Below are positions 10,096 through 22,500 of a stretch of 64,000 bases of DNA, in pieces. Below the pieces are notes generated by a model that worked only from the letters and a program-made list of their open reading frames with translations, did not search any database and had not been told where the DNA came from. The position numbers and the translations under genes were made by a program. Position 1 is the first letter of the stretch. The number at the start of each line of letters is the position of its first letter. The DNA lies in assembly GCA_038093975.1 (NCBI GenBank), contig JBBPTG010000097.1, positions 1 to 64,000 on the forward strand, in the 5' to 3' direction. The stretch is from Chalciporus piperatus. Taxonomy: Eukaryota; Basidiomycota; Agaricomycetes; Boletales; Boletaceae.

Positions 10096-11879
10096 TCATT
10101 CTTCATCTTCGTCATCACCTTCTTCGTCTTCGTGCTCGCCTTCACTGTTATCTTCTCCATCTTCTTCATCTGTACCAGAATCGTCCTTAATGTACTATTC
10201 AGACGGATAACCAAGTTAGAAGAGCCAAAATGCCAAACGACGGCCTAACGCGCATACCTTGTATTCGATACTGCTGATGGTGGGGTCCACAGTGTACCAC
10301 CCAACAGGTACGTGTACCCGGCGGCTCTGTGGGCCGTTACTCAACTTGGTTTTCCATTTCTCCGAGGCTGCAACAACCATATTATCCTCCATGCCGATAA
10401 ACACCATCCGAAATCTGAACTGCTTCCTCTCATTCTTCAGAGAGGATCGTAACGAGTTCAAACCTCGCTGTGGTGACCGGTGTTTGGCACTCAGCGTGAT
10501 TTGAAAGGCGAATACTTCGTTCTCGGCGATAATGGCACCGTCAATACCGGCGAAGTTCGGGGTCAGAGGTACCCAATAAAGTGGGAGAGGTTTGATGTTG
10601 AGTTCATCTATGGTGGATGCAGCCAAATTGGTTGGCGTTTGAATGGTGACAGGGAGGTTTCCATCATCATCATACCACTTGATGGGTACGACTTTTCCGG
10701 AGACGAGGATGGAGTGGAACCAGTTCTCGAAGATATTCCCGACACTAGTGCGGGTTCCAGGCCAAGCTTGCATAGCTTGCATGAATGCGATCTGGACTTC
10801 CCGTCCTTTCCACCGAAGAGCGGCACCTAACCTCTCTCGAATCGTTCGTGTGGCCACTTTAACAACGGGAGGAAACGAGCGATAGTCGTCGGAATTGGTA
10901 CATTTGCTTGGCATGACGTGGAAGATCATGGACGGGCCACTTTCCTCTGTATCGAGGCTATTCATTGCCGGAAGGAAACTTGATGAAGTGGCCACTGCGC
11001 GGTTGGTAGCAAAACAGATTTCTTCATCGATAAAGGAGTCGGACTCTCTCATGAACTTCAGCAGCATCCTAGGGACACAACCCAACTTGGTTCCTAGCTC
11101 GGTCATACGTTTTGCGTCCATATTGAGAAGATCGCTGATGGAAACTCAGCGCTCAGAGGTCGGTTGAGAGAACAATCAACTTACGCAAGGTCTTCGATCT
11201 CTCGTTCGTTCCATATGTTCATTATGCAACGATTTGCGTTACGCTGCTTACTCCATTCTTTCCAGCGACTAGCTTTGGGTGATGTTGCCTGGATAACTTG
11301 CGCCGACGGAGTGAAAAAAATAGGAAGAGGGAACACGACAGATAAACTCGAATTGCTGAGGGCCATTACGCCTGAGACCTGGAGAGGTTCATTATCCTCG
11401 AACGTATGAAAAGTAACTGTATCTGAGTCGGAGAAGAATACATAGTGGTGAGTTGAAATTTGGAACGCAACGGGCTTATGTTCACTGAGACGTGCGAGGA
11501 GGACGTAGATGAGGAAGTACGTCTTCCCTGTTGCAATTGTGAGATGCGCACCCGACTGAACTCAAGGTTCCTTACCTATACCCAGTTGACCTACAACGTA
11601 GGCGCCCTGTTCATATTTCTCATGTGTCTCCAAAAGTTCTAGGATTTCTTCATACTCCTCTCGCACAAGTATTTTTGGGAGAATTATGTTCGAGCAGAGG
11701 TAGTTGATGGCAGAGAGATGATCGCCCAGGTCAATGTACCTGATGGTCTTCGTCACGCCGCCCTTGTCAACAGTCAGGGTGCAGTGAAAACCATCGGGAT
11801 TGTTCCATGCGGCGTCGGCAAATTTGGTCACTTTTTCATGGGTTTTTTGAGGGATCCAAGGCTGATCCAGGTCCGACAT
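10096..11879 (-). CDS. Crinkler/RHS-like P-loop NTPase, intact
   Basis: Model on the minus strand: 11879-11576, 11527-11185, 11134-10258, 10194-10096. The introns are 48, 50 and 63 nt, all GT-AG, giving 540 residues in frame. The Walker A motif GQLGIGKT is split by the first intron at about residue 100. A KLGCVPRMLLKFM stretch, a long central region, and a block with NFAGIDGAII, FAFQITLSAKH and RMVFIGMED follow. This is the order I associate with basidiomycete Crinkler-like/retrotransposon-hot-spot (CR-RHS) proteins, where the late block resembles a restriction-nuclease-like fold. The last exon encodes a very acidic tail (EEDGEDNSEGEHEDEEGDDE). The frame is open upstream to 12080, so an earlier start is possible. 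The start chosen gives MSDLDQPW just before the conserved part. No signal peptide is seen. The gene sits alone among repeats, which suits a lineage-expanded family. Confidence 0.6.
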
Positions 11880-12022
11880 CTTGTGTTCAAGGTGTATGGG
11901 TGGCAGGAGGAAACTGAAAATTCGGTCCCCTATATGCGTTGGCACAAGAGGAGGTAGCATCGTCAGCGAGTCGCCATCTATTAGCCCCTCTTTCCACCAC
12001 AGCTCACCCACTTCACTCCATT

Positions 12023-12051
12023 CGAACGAACGAACGAACGAACGAACGAAC
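12023..12051. repeat. (CGAA)n microsatellite
   Basis: Seven uninterrupted cgaa units lie in the 5' flank of the NTPase gene. Confidence 0.9.
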
Positions 12052-12112
12052 ACATGTCCTGTGTTCGTGCCCCTTCCCAATCACGATGACGACGACGACG
12101 GATGGTCGAATG

Positions 12113-12165
12113 CGACACGAACGCAAACGCAACGCGACGAATGTGCTGCGTTTGCGTTCGTGTCG
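12113..12165. repeat. Perfect 19-bp inverted repeat
   Basis: 12113-12131 (cgacacgaacgcaaacgca) is exactly complementary to 12147-12165 across a 15-nt loop. A third, direct copy of the cgaacgcaaacgca core lies at about 12212-12231. Confidence 0.85.
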
Positions 12166-12404
12166 TTCGTTCGCTAGTACCAATTACATCTCCAAAAGTG
12201 CTACGAACACACGAACGCAAACGCAAACGCAATGCGTCAGTTTTCTTGTATCATGATTTCCGAACGCGCCGAGTTCTCATCTCCTCTTGTTGTTCTAGGG
12301 TGGTTGTCCTCATTCTCGATCATAGTTTGCAGGTGTGTCTCTTGCATGGTGCCCCTCGCAGCTGATTGTACCTCGGCCACAGCCCAACTTAAATTGCGTC
12401 AGAG

Positions 12405-12919
12405 GTGACATCAATATTTACACAACCGCTGAGCTCGTTTCTCTCCTCTGCCAGTGCCCCCCAATTTCCTAGCAGTCACACGGTAGACCCGTCGCGACCT
12501 TATCACACGTTTATGGACCTGTCCTGGGGAGAAGGGGGTAAGTTTCGTCAACACAGGCTCACCGGCCGCGAAGAAGATGGCATCAAGCCGGTATTGGATC
12601 TCGTAAGTCTGTTTTTCCTTTTCCCCTTTCTCCTCGCGTAGCCACGCATACTAGCCGTCCCTCGCTACTCACGAATAAGCTGCTAATCACCCACTGCTAC
12701 ACAACGCAACAGATTGCTCTCGCGCTCCTCACGCCATGCAACCCCGTGCGCGTCGCCTGCGAACAGGAGGGCATCAATGCGGACGAAGCAGCGGTACGGA
12801 TGTTGTGCCCGCCGTTTGGGGAAAGGTATATCCATGGGGAAGTGCAAACCGATCAAGGTGAAATCGGGGAGCTAACGGGTCATGATGGCGACGACAACAA
12901 GCACGATGCCACACTGTAA
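12405..12919 (+). CDS. Small unknown protein, two exons, member of a repeated family
   Basis: Exon 1 ends at 12602 and exon 2 is 12713-12919, with a 110-nt GT-AG intron in phase 0. Starting at 12513 (MDLSWGEGGKFR) gives 98 residues. Starting at the in-frame ATG at 12405 gives 134, with a serine/proline-rich head. I prefer 12513 slightly because the sequence before it looks like untranslated leader. The protein has no domain I recognise. Its middle reads DGIKPVLDLIALALLTPCNP and its C-terminus is hydrophilic (GELTGHDGDDNKHDATL). The C-terminal coding sequence and 3' flank recur inverted at 63.9-64.0 kb with the reading frame kept, which supports it being a real, multi-copy coding sequence. Confidence 0.55.
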
Positions 12920-13161
12920 TTTATTGGTTGTGGAGCATTGGTCATTCCTTATGATAACCACCAGTTTAAACACTTGGATATCCCCCGTTGTCAATCTTGT
13001 CGGAATATGCTGAGCAAACCCATGTACGGAAGAAGAATCACCATACACGAGTAGTCTAGAATACATGGAAAGACGAAAAGCATGACCATACGCTATTACT
13101 GTAGTAGTCTAGAATACACGCAAAGCCAGCACGACTAAGATAGAAAGCCCCACCAGCAGAA

Positions 13162-16100
13162 TCAATGTAGCGCCTCGGCCACGAGCTTCAGAATCTGCTT
13201 CGTGCTTTTGCCGACATTCTTGTCGTCCTTGGCTATAGACTGCCACACAGGACCATGGTGGGGTTCTGCTGCTTCGCATTGCTTCTCGACCTCGGCTACG
13301 TACTCCTATAACATAGCTTCAGCCTCACGGAAGCCCGTCGCGACTGGAGAGATGATTACTCACTGGCGTGCCATGCTGTCTTTCAAACTTGAGCCACCAC
13401 GCCCAGTGATCCCCAAGGTCCCTGTCTTGCTCTGTCGCGACTGACCTCGAGAACCACTGCCTCGCCTTCTCAATCTTCCTCTCCGCCCAGAATAGCCGCG
13501 CAACCGTACACGTCACGATCGCATTGTCCTTGGTCTTTTTAAGCGCGTCCACCGACCTGGACTTACGGGCAGGACGAGGCTCGGCCCAGATCGCCATCGA
13601 CCAGAGGATACCCGAGGTGGGACATTCTTGGAGTCCGCGCGAGAGCATTGCTTTCGCTTGAGCAGCTCCGCCCGAACGTTCTTCGACACCTACGGATTCG
13701 GCCCAGAGGAGTTCATTCGCCGGGTTGACGAGCCTGCCTTTCTCGAGGATGGCGCGCGCTTTGATGCTCTTACCATCCAACTCTTCCAGCTTGCTGGCGA
13801 GGATCCAGAGCGTGGCTTCTTTGGGACATGCTTTGAGCCCTGCGGCGTAGGCTGCACGGGTGTCCCGGATGTTGTTTTCGAGCTGGTAGATCCGACCTTG
13901 AATCATGTATAGTTTGGCGAATTTCGGGAATTTCGATAGCGCCATCGACACCGTTTCCAGTCCGACGTCGTAGCGGCCTTGTTGGCGTTCGAAGACAGCC
14001 GATTTCATCCATATCTAGATCGAGAGTAAGGAAAGAGTCCGCGCGACGATGGTAGACGGAAACTCACTCGTTCAGTATCTGCAACTGTTCGCGCACGGAC
14101 GAGTAGCTCCCTCGCGACACCTAATTCACCATTCTCGGCTTCGAGTTTAACTGCAGCGAGCCAGATCTGTTCGCTCTCCGGGTTTGCGACAAACGCTTTT
14201 TCGAGAACTTCGCGGGCAGCAGATACGTCGTCGGCTAACCATTTCTCTTTGGCAGCCATCAGCCACAAGACTTCCGCTTGTGGACAGTAGTGTACGGCTT
14301 GCGTCAATACCGCATCGAGAGATTCACTTCAAAAAACGGAACAAAATCAGAGAACTAGATACGAAACGAGAGATGGGACACCTACCGACTGCCGTGTGAC
14401 TTCTCGAGATCTGCAGCCTTCCTCCACAAATTCCGTTTGTCGGGGAACACCTTGAGCGCATAAGCCAAGATCGCTCTCGCGGTCCCAACCATCCCTCTCG
14501 ACTCGGCACTCTCCGCATCAGAAACCCAAATATCCAGTCTGTCTTCTTCCTCGACTTCCATCGACACTGTCGCTTTGATGATTGCCTCACCCGTTCTAGG
14601 TGACCCTTCGGACTCGCATCGTTCAGCCTCTTTCATCCATTGTTCGCGTGTAAGGAGAACTTGGTGGCGTCGTAGTTCGCGGACGCTGGCTTCGATCGTT
14701 TTGTCGACGACATCGAGTTCTGTATTGCGTATTTCCAGAGGCTTCGAGGGGTCCGAAGTTGCTTCTTGCTCGAGGAGACGACCGGCAGCTATCCAAATTT
14801 CGTGCGAAGTGGGGATCGATTTCCGGGCTTTGTTAAGGACTGCTTTCGCCCGTTCGGGCGTTTCGAGGCGTGCAAGCGCAAGCCAAAGTTCAACGGACAG
14901 AGGTATTACTTCCACAGCACGCGATAGGAGAATGCGGGCATCCGCAGGTGAGGTTTCGAGATTTACAGTTTCTTTCCATAGTCGAACAGAATTTGGTATA
15001 TTTTCGAGAGCTAAAAAAGTTTAAGTGTCATCTTGAATGGGGAAAGAGAGTGACGGTACCTTTGCGAAGGACACGCTTCTTCGCTGTGACGTCTTGCTCT
15101 AGATCGGCGGCGGCGAGCCAAATCTTGACGCTTTGTTCGACGTGTTGAACGGCATTCGCGAGGATGATCTTAGCGTCGTCCTTGTTCTGAGGCACACATT
15201 AAGCATCGGACTGGACACTAAGCCCCTGATACGTACATGTAATCGAGCGGACTCTAGCCAGACATCCTCGCTCTTTGGACATTGCTCGCATCCCGCTTTG
15301 ATGAGTTTCCGTGCTGCGACCATTCGACCGGCGTGCTCTTCTAAACATGCAGCAGCGATCCAACCGGGAGCGTGTTTGGGATTCGATTTAACGAGGGAAT
15401 CGAAGAGCATTCGTGCACGCTTGATGTCACCGATCTCAGCCTCCGACTTGATGACAATGCTGTCTAAAGAGGTCAAGTAGCCCCTGGGGTCGACAGAAGT
15501 GGCCAACCCGGAGGTGCTGGATGTTCCAGAGATCTGAGAGGATGTTAGCCGAAGATTGCGAACACGGATTTGCAGCCTACCTGGTCGAGTTTCAGCGACA
15601 AAATCTTATCCCGCGCTTGACCGATTTCAACGAAGTTCGTCATCGTTCCAGAATCTGCGGGCGTCTCGAAACCACCGGCCTGAAATGATATGATAAATGT
15701 GTGCGATCAGCCGAACAGGTTCGCCTTACCTCTTGTTGTCTAGCGTCTAGCGAGCTCGCGTATTCTGTTTTCGATCTGTCGCCGACAATGACACTATCGG
15801 GGACAACGAATGATCTCTCATCCTTTCTTCTCTTCTTCCTTGTGAGATTACCTACTTCCGGTATGTCCTCCCACTCCTGGTCGGTGATGACAGACAAGCC
15901 ACGCTTCAAATCCGCAAATTGTTGTTGTATTTTCGGGCGTTCCGCACGGTGCTTTGCCAGCTCTACGTCCTCGCGTGCCTCCCTGTATGTCGTGGAAATG
16001 GTGGGTTAGCAAATATGGATTTGATTGAGAAAAGGAAGATCAGAAAAGCAAACCTTCGTGCCCGCCTCCTCGCGTCCATGTTCTTGTCGACGGATTCGTA

Positions 16101-16486
16101 AATCCTGTCTGCTTCTTCGTCGTCCTGCTCGTACGTCGTGCCGGCGAACAATCCATATTCGTTGTCTGGGTCTTGAAACTGATCCTGGTCAAATTCCGGT
16201 TCCTCCCCGCGTTTCGCTTGGGCTTCACTGCACGAGAGGCATAAGTTTCGGTCAAACAGAAGCCACAAAAGTATTTCACATACGCGATTGCTTCTGCGGA
16301 AGGTCCTTCTCTTGCAGGACCGATATCTGAGCGCGTGGTAAAACCAGAAGCACTGCAAATGTCGTCAACTTGAATACGCAACCAATCCGACGTAACGACA
16401 ATGACTTACCCTCGACCAAGACCAGCGACGTACGACGCAGGCGCTGGCATCGACAGGAAGGCTAGCTTGTTTTTATTGGCTGCCAT
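13162..16486 (-). CDS. PRP6: PRP6/PRPF6 (Prp1-type) U4/U6.U5 tri-snRNP splicing factor
   Basis: PRP6 bridges U5 and U4/U6 in the spliceosomal tri-snRNP, in the nucleus. Eleven exons fit on the minus strand: 16486-16410, 16352-16284, 16227-16054, 15982-15730, 15679-15581, 15533-15237, 15186-15060, 15010-14386, 14326-14068, 14014-13364, 13305-13162. All introns are GT-AG and 47-71 nt long. The total is 924 residues, close to the usual 900-950. The N-terminal PRP1 domain has ARREARED and [20 protein letters not shown]. From about residue 230 on come HAT/TPR repeats, for example [36 protein letters not shown] and [20 protein letters not shown]. The C-terminus ([12 protein letters not shown]) matches the family end. 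The start gives [20 protein letters not shown], typical of the family. It is divergent from the Tma22 remnant, 258 bp apart. Very likely functional. Confidence 0.93.
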
Positions 16487-16744
16487 GGCTATCTGGACAG
16501 CGGTGGTGATGGTCTACGTCAACGTTGGTCGCGGCCGTCGAGCTCACTGTCTGCGATGACCATGTTGCTTCCGGATGCCGATCCGGCTTACTCATCACGT
16601 CAGGATGTGCAAACACTAACTCGACTACTACTACCAAGTTACTACTGGATATACCGACATGCCACATATTCGAGCAACCTTCGCGCGGATTGCTATTGAG
16701 ATTCGAGGGCGGTAGTTCAAGGCTACATTGATCCGTCTTCTTAC

Positions 16745-17186
16745 ATGACCGGGACAGTCTCTCCGAGAGCCGACCAGCACGAGCCCCAGGCAGTCCAGGC
16801 CGTGCAGGTCCTCTATTGCCAGAGTAAATCCATGGTCTTGAAGCGTTTGGTGAGTCGCTCTCGTCCATCGCCATCCAAATAACATGTACAATGGTTAACG
16901 AGTGTGTTGTGCACGTCCGCACGTCATTCCTGTGGGAACAGACATTGAACTGAAGAAGGCTTCCAAATTCCTCGCTCAGAAATTCGCAACGGGAGCTTCT
17001 GTTACTAAGAACGCACAGGGGCAGGACGAGATCGTCGTTCAGGGCGATGTAGCCGACGATGTGTTGGAGCTGATCGAGAGTAACACAGGCGTTTTCAAGG
17101 GAGTCCCTGCTGCGAACGTGGAGATCATAGAGGAAAAGAAGAAGAAAAACGGCAGAGTAGAAGACAGACATCATGATCATTTGTAG
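16745..17186 (+). pseudogene. Tma22/DENR-like translation factor missing its middle
   Basis: Tma22 (DENR) works with Tma20 (MCT-1) in ribosome recycling and re-initiation. The right part (about 16945-17186) is a clear SUI1-type end: ELKKASKFLAQKFATGASV, QGQDEIVVQGDV and FKGVP, then a lysine-rich tail. At 16745 a frame opens with an N-terminus of the right kind ending in VQVLYC, the first cysteine of the family's zinc-binding CxxC region. The roughly 100 residues expected between them (rest of the cysteine motif, the EWL helix region, the lysine-rich linker) are absent, and the intervening 140 nt have stops. I read this as an internally deleted copy. A very short rewired protein starting near 16902 cannot be excluded. 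Confidence 0.6.
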
Positions 17187-17350
17187 GATTATAATTCACA
17201 AGTTAGGACTAGAGTCATCCGCGCAGATATTCAGTGCAGGTCACCATTCTGCGTCCATGCCTAGCACGATGATGCCATGCACACCCAGCTCATACTACTT
17301 GTAACGAGGACGACATTCCGGCAGCTCGTAATTACAAAATACAAGGAAAA

Positions 17351-18968
17351 TCATACAAATGTATGGACCCTGATGTCATCCGTCATATAGCAAACCCTGC
17401 CGCTCCATGCATCAAATTGCATTTTGAACTTCAATGGGTCAAGCTTGGACACGTCCCTCCTTGGCCCCAAATCAACCCGACAAACGGGTCCGCTCGCGTC
17501 CACGGAAAACGTTTGAAGTTTATCCATGATGCAGCACACGCCGCGCCCGAACCCATCCTGCGAACTGGCTACCTCGAAGAATCTCGCCCATTCGTCCTTC
17601 AAAGAGATCACAGGGATACATTGGGAGAGTGCGATCGTTCCAATTCCAGAAGAACTTGAGGGAGATAGAGTGAGGTCTATGGCGTTGTAGAAGTATTCAT
17701 AGGTGGTCAGGCTCAGCGGGTCACCCTCGCGATGCTGAGTCATGGCTCGTATCTCTGTCGTCTCCACCCCTCCAACATTGGTGACCGTATTCGCACGGAG
17801 GACCCAGTCCGGTGATGCAAAGATCTTGCATATGCCTTCGTGCGTCATCCGTAACATCCCGTCGTCGTCGGCAGTAGCACCGGACTTGACTTCGGAAGGA
17901 AGGCGGAACGCCTGTATATGGTGGTCCGGATCATCGGTGATGAAGGCGGCAAGAATGTGCGTGCTTGTTAAGAGGAATTTCGCGCAGCGCGAGTGATAAC
18001 TGTTACGCGCCAAACGCTCAAGTATTTCTGGCGCCTTTGGTTCCAGTTTATTATAGCCAGACGGATGATGACATCGCAAACTTACCACGGTAGACATGAA
18101 TGGTGGAAGCAGGTATATCTTCTCCGTTGTCACGTCGAACAGGGCAAATCTAAATTCCCCGTCCTCTGGCACACCTGTTGTATAAATACAGACGTATCGT
18201 GGACCGGCGGTCATATCGTGGACTTGATCGTGTAGTGGATATGAAAGCGGAATTGCAGCCTCTAGCGATAGTGAAGAACGAAAGTGGCCAACGATCTTCA
18301 ATAAGGTCCTATCGCGTGTTCATGCTATCAGTCACCGCTTCCATGCAATTAAAACTTACAGTGGATAATCATGTCTCCCAGGCTTGAGAAGCACGTATGT
18401 GATGGGATGACCCGCGAGAGTGACCGTGTCAGCACACCTCCAGGTATTGATGCCTCCGCTGGAGTCGTCCAAACGAAACAAGACATGAGTTTGCGGGTCG
18501 TCAGAGTTGAGGTTGCGGTAGACTAAGGATGACTCGATGGTTGTGATAAACCATGTTCCCCATTGCGGGAAATGCCAGGTATTCCCATAGTCACCAACGC
18601 TGGGGGATGTGCGAACAGGATCCGGATGGAAGCTGCGAGCAGACCAAGGTTCCAGCTTTGTAGATTGGACTAATGCACGCTCGAGGAACCCCAATCCCTC
18701 TTTGTCACCGGGACGTAAATTTGGTTCTGGAGGTCGGGGAATTGCTGCATTTTTGTATGCACGGATCCAAACCACGGGCTGGGATGTCATTGAATACAAT
18801 GTCTTAGAGACCTAGATCATCGAGTCGATCCGACGGGGCATTAGCGGTAATCAATACATCGACGATCTCAACCACGGTTACCTGTCGAAGACGGATAATA
18901 TCTGGCGGTGAGAGAAAGGATGCGATGCGAATGAGAATGTCTTCTGGAAGATCTATGAGTCCTGCCAT
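17351..18968 (-). CDS. F-box protein
   Basis: The model 18968-18882, 18811-18360, 18308-17351 gives 498 residues over two GT-AG introns (70 and 51 nt). The F-box is at the very N-terminus, split by intron 1: LPEDILIRIASFLSPPDII, then VSKTLYSMTSQPVVW. The remainder has a beta-propeller-like feel, with repeated short hydrophobic strands and tryptophan/glycine turns, but no repeat I can name. F-box proteins supply substrate binding to SCF ubiquitin ligases through Skp1. A good donor (gtaagtttgcg) lies inside exon 3. A 69-nt in-frame intron ending in ttgag is possible, so two isoforms differing by 23 residues could exist. Confidence 0.75.
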
Positions 18969-19566
18969 CCTGGAAGACGTTCAGGAATCAGTGGCAGAGT
19001 GGAAAAGGAAAAATTCGTTCGGCGACAGCGTTGGACACAAGCGAAGACAGCGTGAAGTTATACCTAATCATCGGCAGATCTAATATCTATTGCATCCAAG
19101 CACTAAGGCAGGTAATTGGTCAACATGAATCGCATTATCGAAAGTGGATTCCATCTGAGGGTGATGAGATGCTAGATAGTACTAGGAACCGCGACTCTGC
19201 GAGCGCTCGAGGTGAAGGTGGTCAAGCCTATATGTACAATCTCTCGGAGAGTCTGATCCATGTCACAGAATAGAGATTACTTGTAATTTTACCTCTAGCT
19301 ATCGTCCATTTCTACCAAGTAATATCCAGAACGTCGGTGGTGGAGTGTGTCTATCGGTAACGAGAGAGATCAAGAGAGCGAGCAAGCGAGCCAGAACCCA
19401 AGTCCGAGACTTTGCACAAAAAGATACATGTTGCTATGCTAGGCGGTACGGCCGCGAGGGGAGGGAACGAGAGAGCCAGTCCATCATGACGACCACAAAA
19501 ATATAACGAAACGAAAGAACAGCGTCCGGCAAACGAAAGAGAGTGGGGGGAATGAAAAAGAGGCGT
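18969..19566. other. Intergenic, 5' flank of the F-box gene and 3' flank of chitin synthase
   Basis: No coding frame with recognisable content. Purine-rich runs (gagagagcgagc-like, gaacgaaag) lie near 19370-19560. It should contain the F-box gene promoter and the 3' untranslated region of the chitin synthase. Confidence 0.5.
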
Positions 19567-22500
19567 CTATGATTGCGACAATATCTTGTCGATCGAGTCG
19601 TTGAGGAAGTCTTTTCGCGACGTCAGCTCGGCTCTGGGGAATTTTGCCATGATCGCTTCACGTGCGGTCCTAGAAAAGTGGGAGTCAGGACAAAACTTCT
19701 CCCAGCCGCAGAACGACACTCACTTCTTCGTGACTGTCATCAAGTCCTGCGTACTCAAATAATTGCGCAGCGCATTGAAAAGATCGTCGTCCGTCGGGTT
19801 AGGATTGAGGCTCGGACCAGCGAACGCATTCACGGACGTCGCCATCGAGAATGTCGACATCCGTGCATCCCCTCCTCCAATAGGCGGAAGTAACCCAAAC
19901 CCGCCCGTCTGCGATCCGTTGCTGTGCTGCATCATGCTCATGCTACCCATCGACATCATCGCCGCGCGGGGATCCATCATCCCATAAACGCTGCCCGTGT
20001 GTTGATACCCGAGGGGAGGCATCATCGGCATTGCACCACCGTAGTCCGAACCGGCAACTGAACCTGGTCCTCCAGCGAATGGCATGAATGGCATCTGAGG
20101 CAGACCGAATTGAGACATTGCGGGCTGGCGTCCTTCATACATGGAGCCTTGTCGTGAGCCATGACTTTGATGTGATGCTGTCCCTCGGAAGTTGCCCTTC
20201 GGGGTGTTCACGGCGTTCGTGTCGCGGTAGTAATCCCCTGCATTTGACGGGTGCGGCGAGCCTTGGCGGGACGGAATAAATTGTTGCTGCGAGCGTGCCT
20301 TGCTGATGCCTGTCTCGTCCGAGTGGCGGGAAGCGCCATCCCATGCTTCAGCTTCGTACTCTGTAAATAAATCACGCAATCAGACGAGATTCATTGAACA
20401 ACTAAATAACGTACCGCTGAATTTCTTGAGGGGGATCATTGACTCGTCGAACCGCTCGTCATCGTTCATGATAACTTTCTTGCTTCCACCGTCGCCGATG
20501 ACAACACGAGTATTACCCCACGAGAAGTCGTCCATACACCAGAAGGAGTAGATAGGTAAGAAAAAGCTGTAAACCGGGTACCTGTTGAAAATGGCCGTCA
20601 GAATGGATTGTGCACGGAGGACGACGACACTTACGAAATAAGGTAGACAACCATCCAACCCACGAGCATGAACTCTCGTTTGATGATGAAGATCAGTGCC
20701 TAGACCAACATTAGTTCCCTTCGAGGACGTCGAGACGTTCGCGAGCCTCACCTGCAAGCCATATGTCACCCCCAACATGATAATCGAGATCAACGGGAGA
20801 GAAGTAGTCCCGGTGGATACCGCGATGACCAAGTACACAAGCTATACCATGCGTGAGCGAAAAATTCGACAACGAGCGCAATTGCTGTACTCACATAGAC
20901 AACTGTAGCCGGAAGAATCTATATGTCCGTCAGCCGAAGATGACTAAGAAACAAAAAGCATCTACGCACGATAGTGCCCAACAAATCGATGAAGACGAAG
21001 AAGCGCATCGAAAAACAACAAAACCCGCACAGCTCCGGCAAGATAACCAACTCGAGGAGATTGTGCACGGTCGAGTTGATCCACCGACGCCGTTGGGAGA
21101 ACAAGACGCGCCATGATTCAGGGGCCATCGTATGTGCAAGCGCGTCCGGAGTGAACTTCGTCTTGAATGTCGGAAAGTGCTTCATAAGGAGTGTCGTCAG
21201 GAAACGATCTTCACCAAGCGAGAAAAGGTTCTTCTTGTGAAGGGTGTCGACGTTGCATTCGGCATACTCGTCGATAATCCGGTTGGAGATGATGATAGGG
21301 CGGCCTTTGTCAGCGGTGCGGATACGGTAGAGGGAAAAACAGCCCGGCAAACAGGAGACGGAACCGAAGAGCGACTCGAAGGCTTTGGAGAGATGGTGGG
21401 AGATGTAATACTCGTAGACTTGGATCATTGTCCACCAGGAGCCTTCTTCGTTGGTTAGCCTAGTTTCACCACATATACCAATGATGCTCGAGTCATCCGC
21501 TGCTGAAGCAACCAAACGATTCAAGGAGTCGGGCGTGACCGTCTGCACAACGGATTCAAAGGTCAACGCGCGTTGCTCCATCGAGTTCACACACGAAACG
21601 TACCGTATCAGCATCCACCGTTAAGATGTACTCGTAGAATGCCGGGTCAATCCCGATGACATTCCTCATCTGATGGTAGATCTCAAGCTCCAAGGGCGTC
21701 ATCGGGGCATCGAAATGGACGCGGTTGAGGTAATGCATGAGTAGAATTTGACTGTCACGCTTGCCGCGGTTACCAGGTTTCGACCGCTCGGTGGGTTTCC
21801 CGACTTTGACGACGACCATGTACCTGCGTCCAAGCGTTCAGCAAATGTCACATATCACATGAAAGGAGGGAAGGTACTCACGGAACGACATGACCCTCGA
21901 ACTCGTAAAGACCAGAGTACACTTTACCGTAATTGATCTGCTTTGACCCTTCGCCGATCGAACGAAACATCAGCGGCTCGGGGTCTACCGTTGGATCGAC
22001 ACCAAGGATATCCAGCACGATGCGCGGCGTCGTCCTGTCGTTCCCACTTCCGATGATATTGCCATCACAGATGATGAAAAGCAACTTGCGCTTGTCGTCA
22101 TACTTGAGCGCCGCAAGCGAGTCGATCGTGCGACGAAGCGAGTCTTCGCCTTCGGTGTAACACGGAATTTGACACAAAACGAATTTATCTAGCATTTCGG
22201 GGGACCGCTTCCCTGTCAACTGCAGTGCGGAAAGGACTGTCACAGCGCATTGGCGATCTCGACCTTTATACGAGAGATCGGCACTCACACTTGAGGGCGA
22301 TCGACGCGCACAGGATGCCCGTAAATACGAGAAGCAAATAGCTTTGTACCGCACACCTCGGGGAAGTCCTGAAGTCCACCTCGCCGAGGTAGAACATATT
22401 CTTGATGCAGTTGACATTCGCCGCAGCCGTCGGTGCATCGAGACCAGCAATGACCTTGTTTAGGTTCGTTGAGATATCCTGGCCAGCTTGTTGCCTGAAG

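Larger units (their letters stand above)
11880..12404. other. Region with simple repeat and inverted repeats
   Basis: Upstream of the NTPase gene. It holds a (CGAA)n tract and two inverted/direct repeat blocks listed separately. Otherwise no gene is supported. The 5' flanks of the NTPase gene (minus) and the small gene at 12.4 kb (plus) both lie here. Confidence 0.4.
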
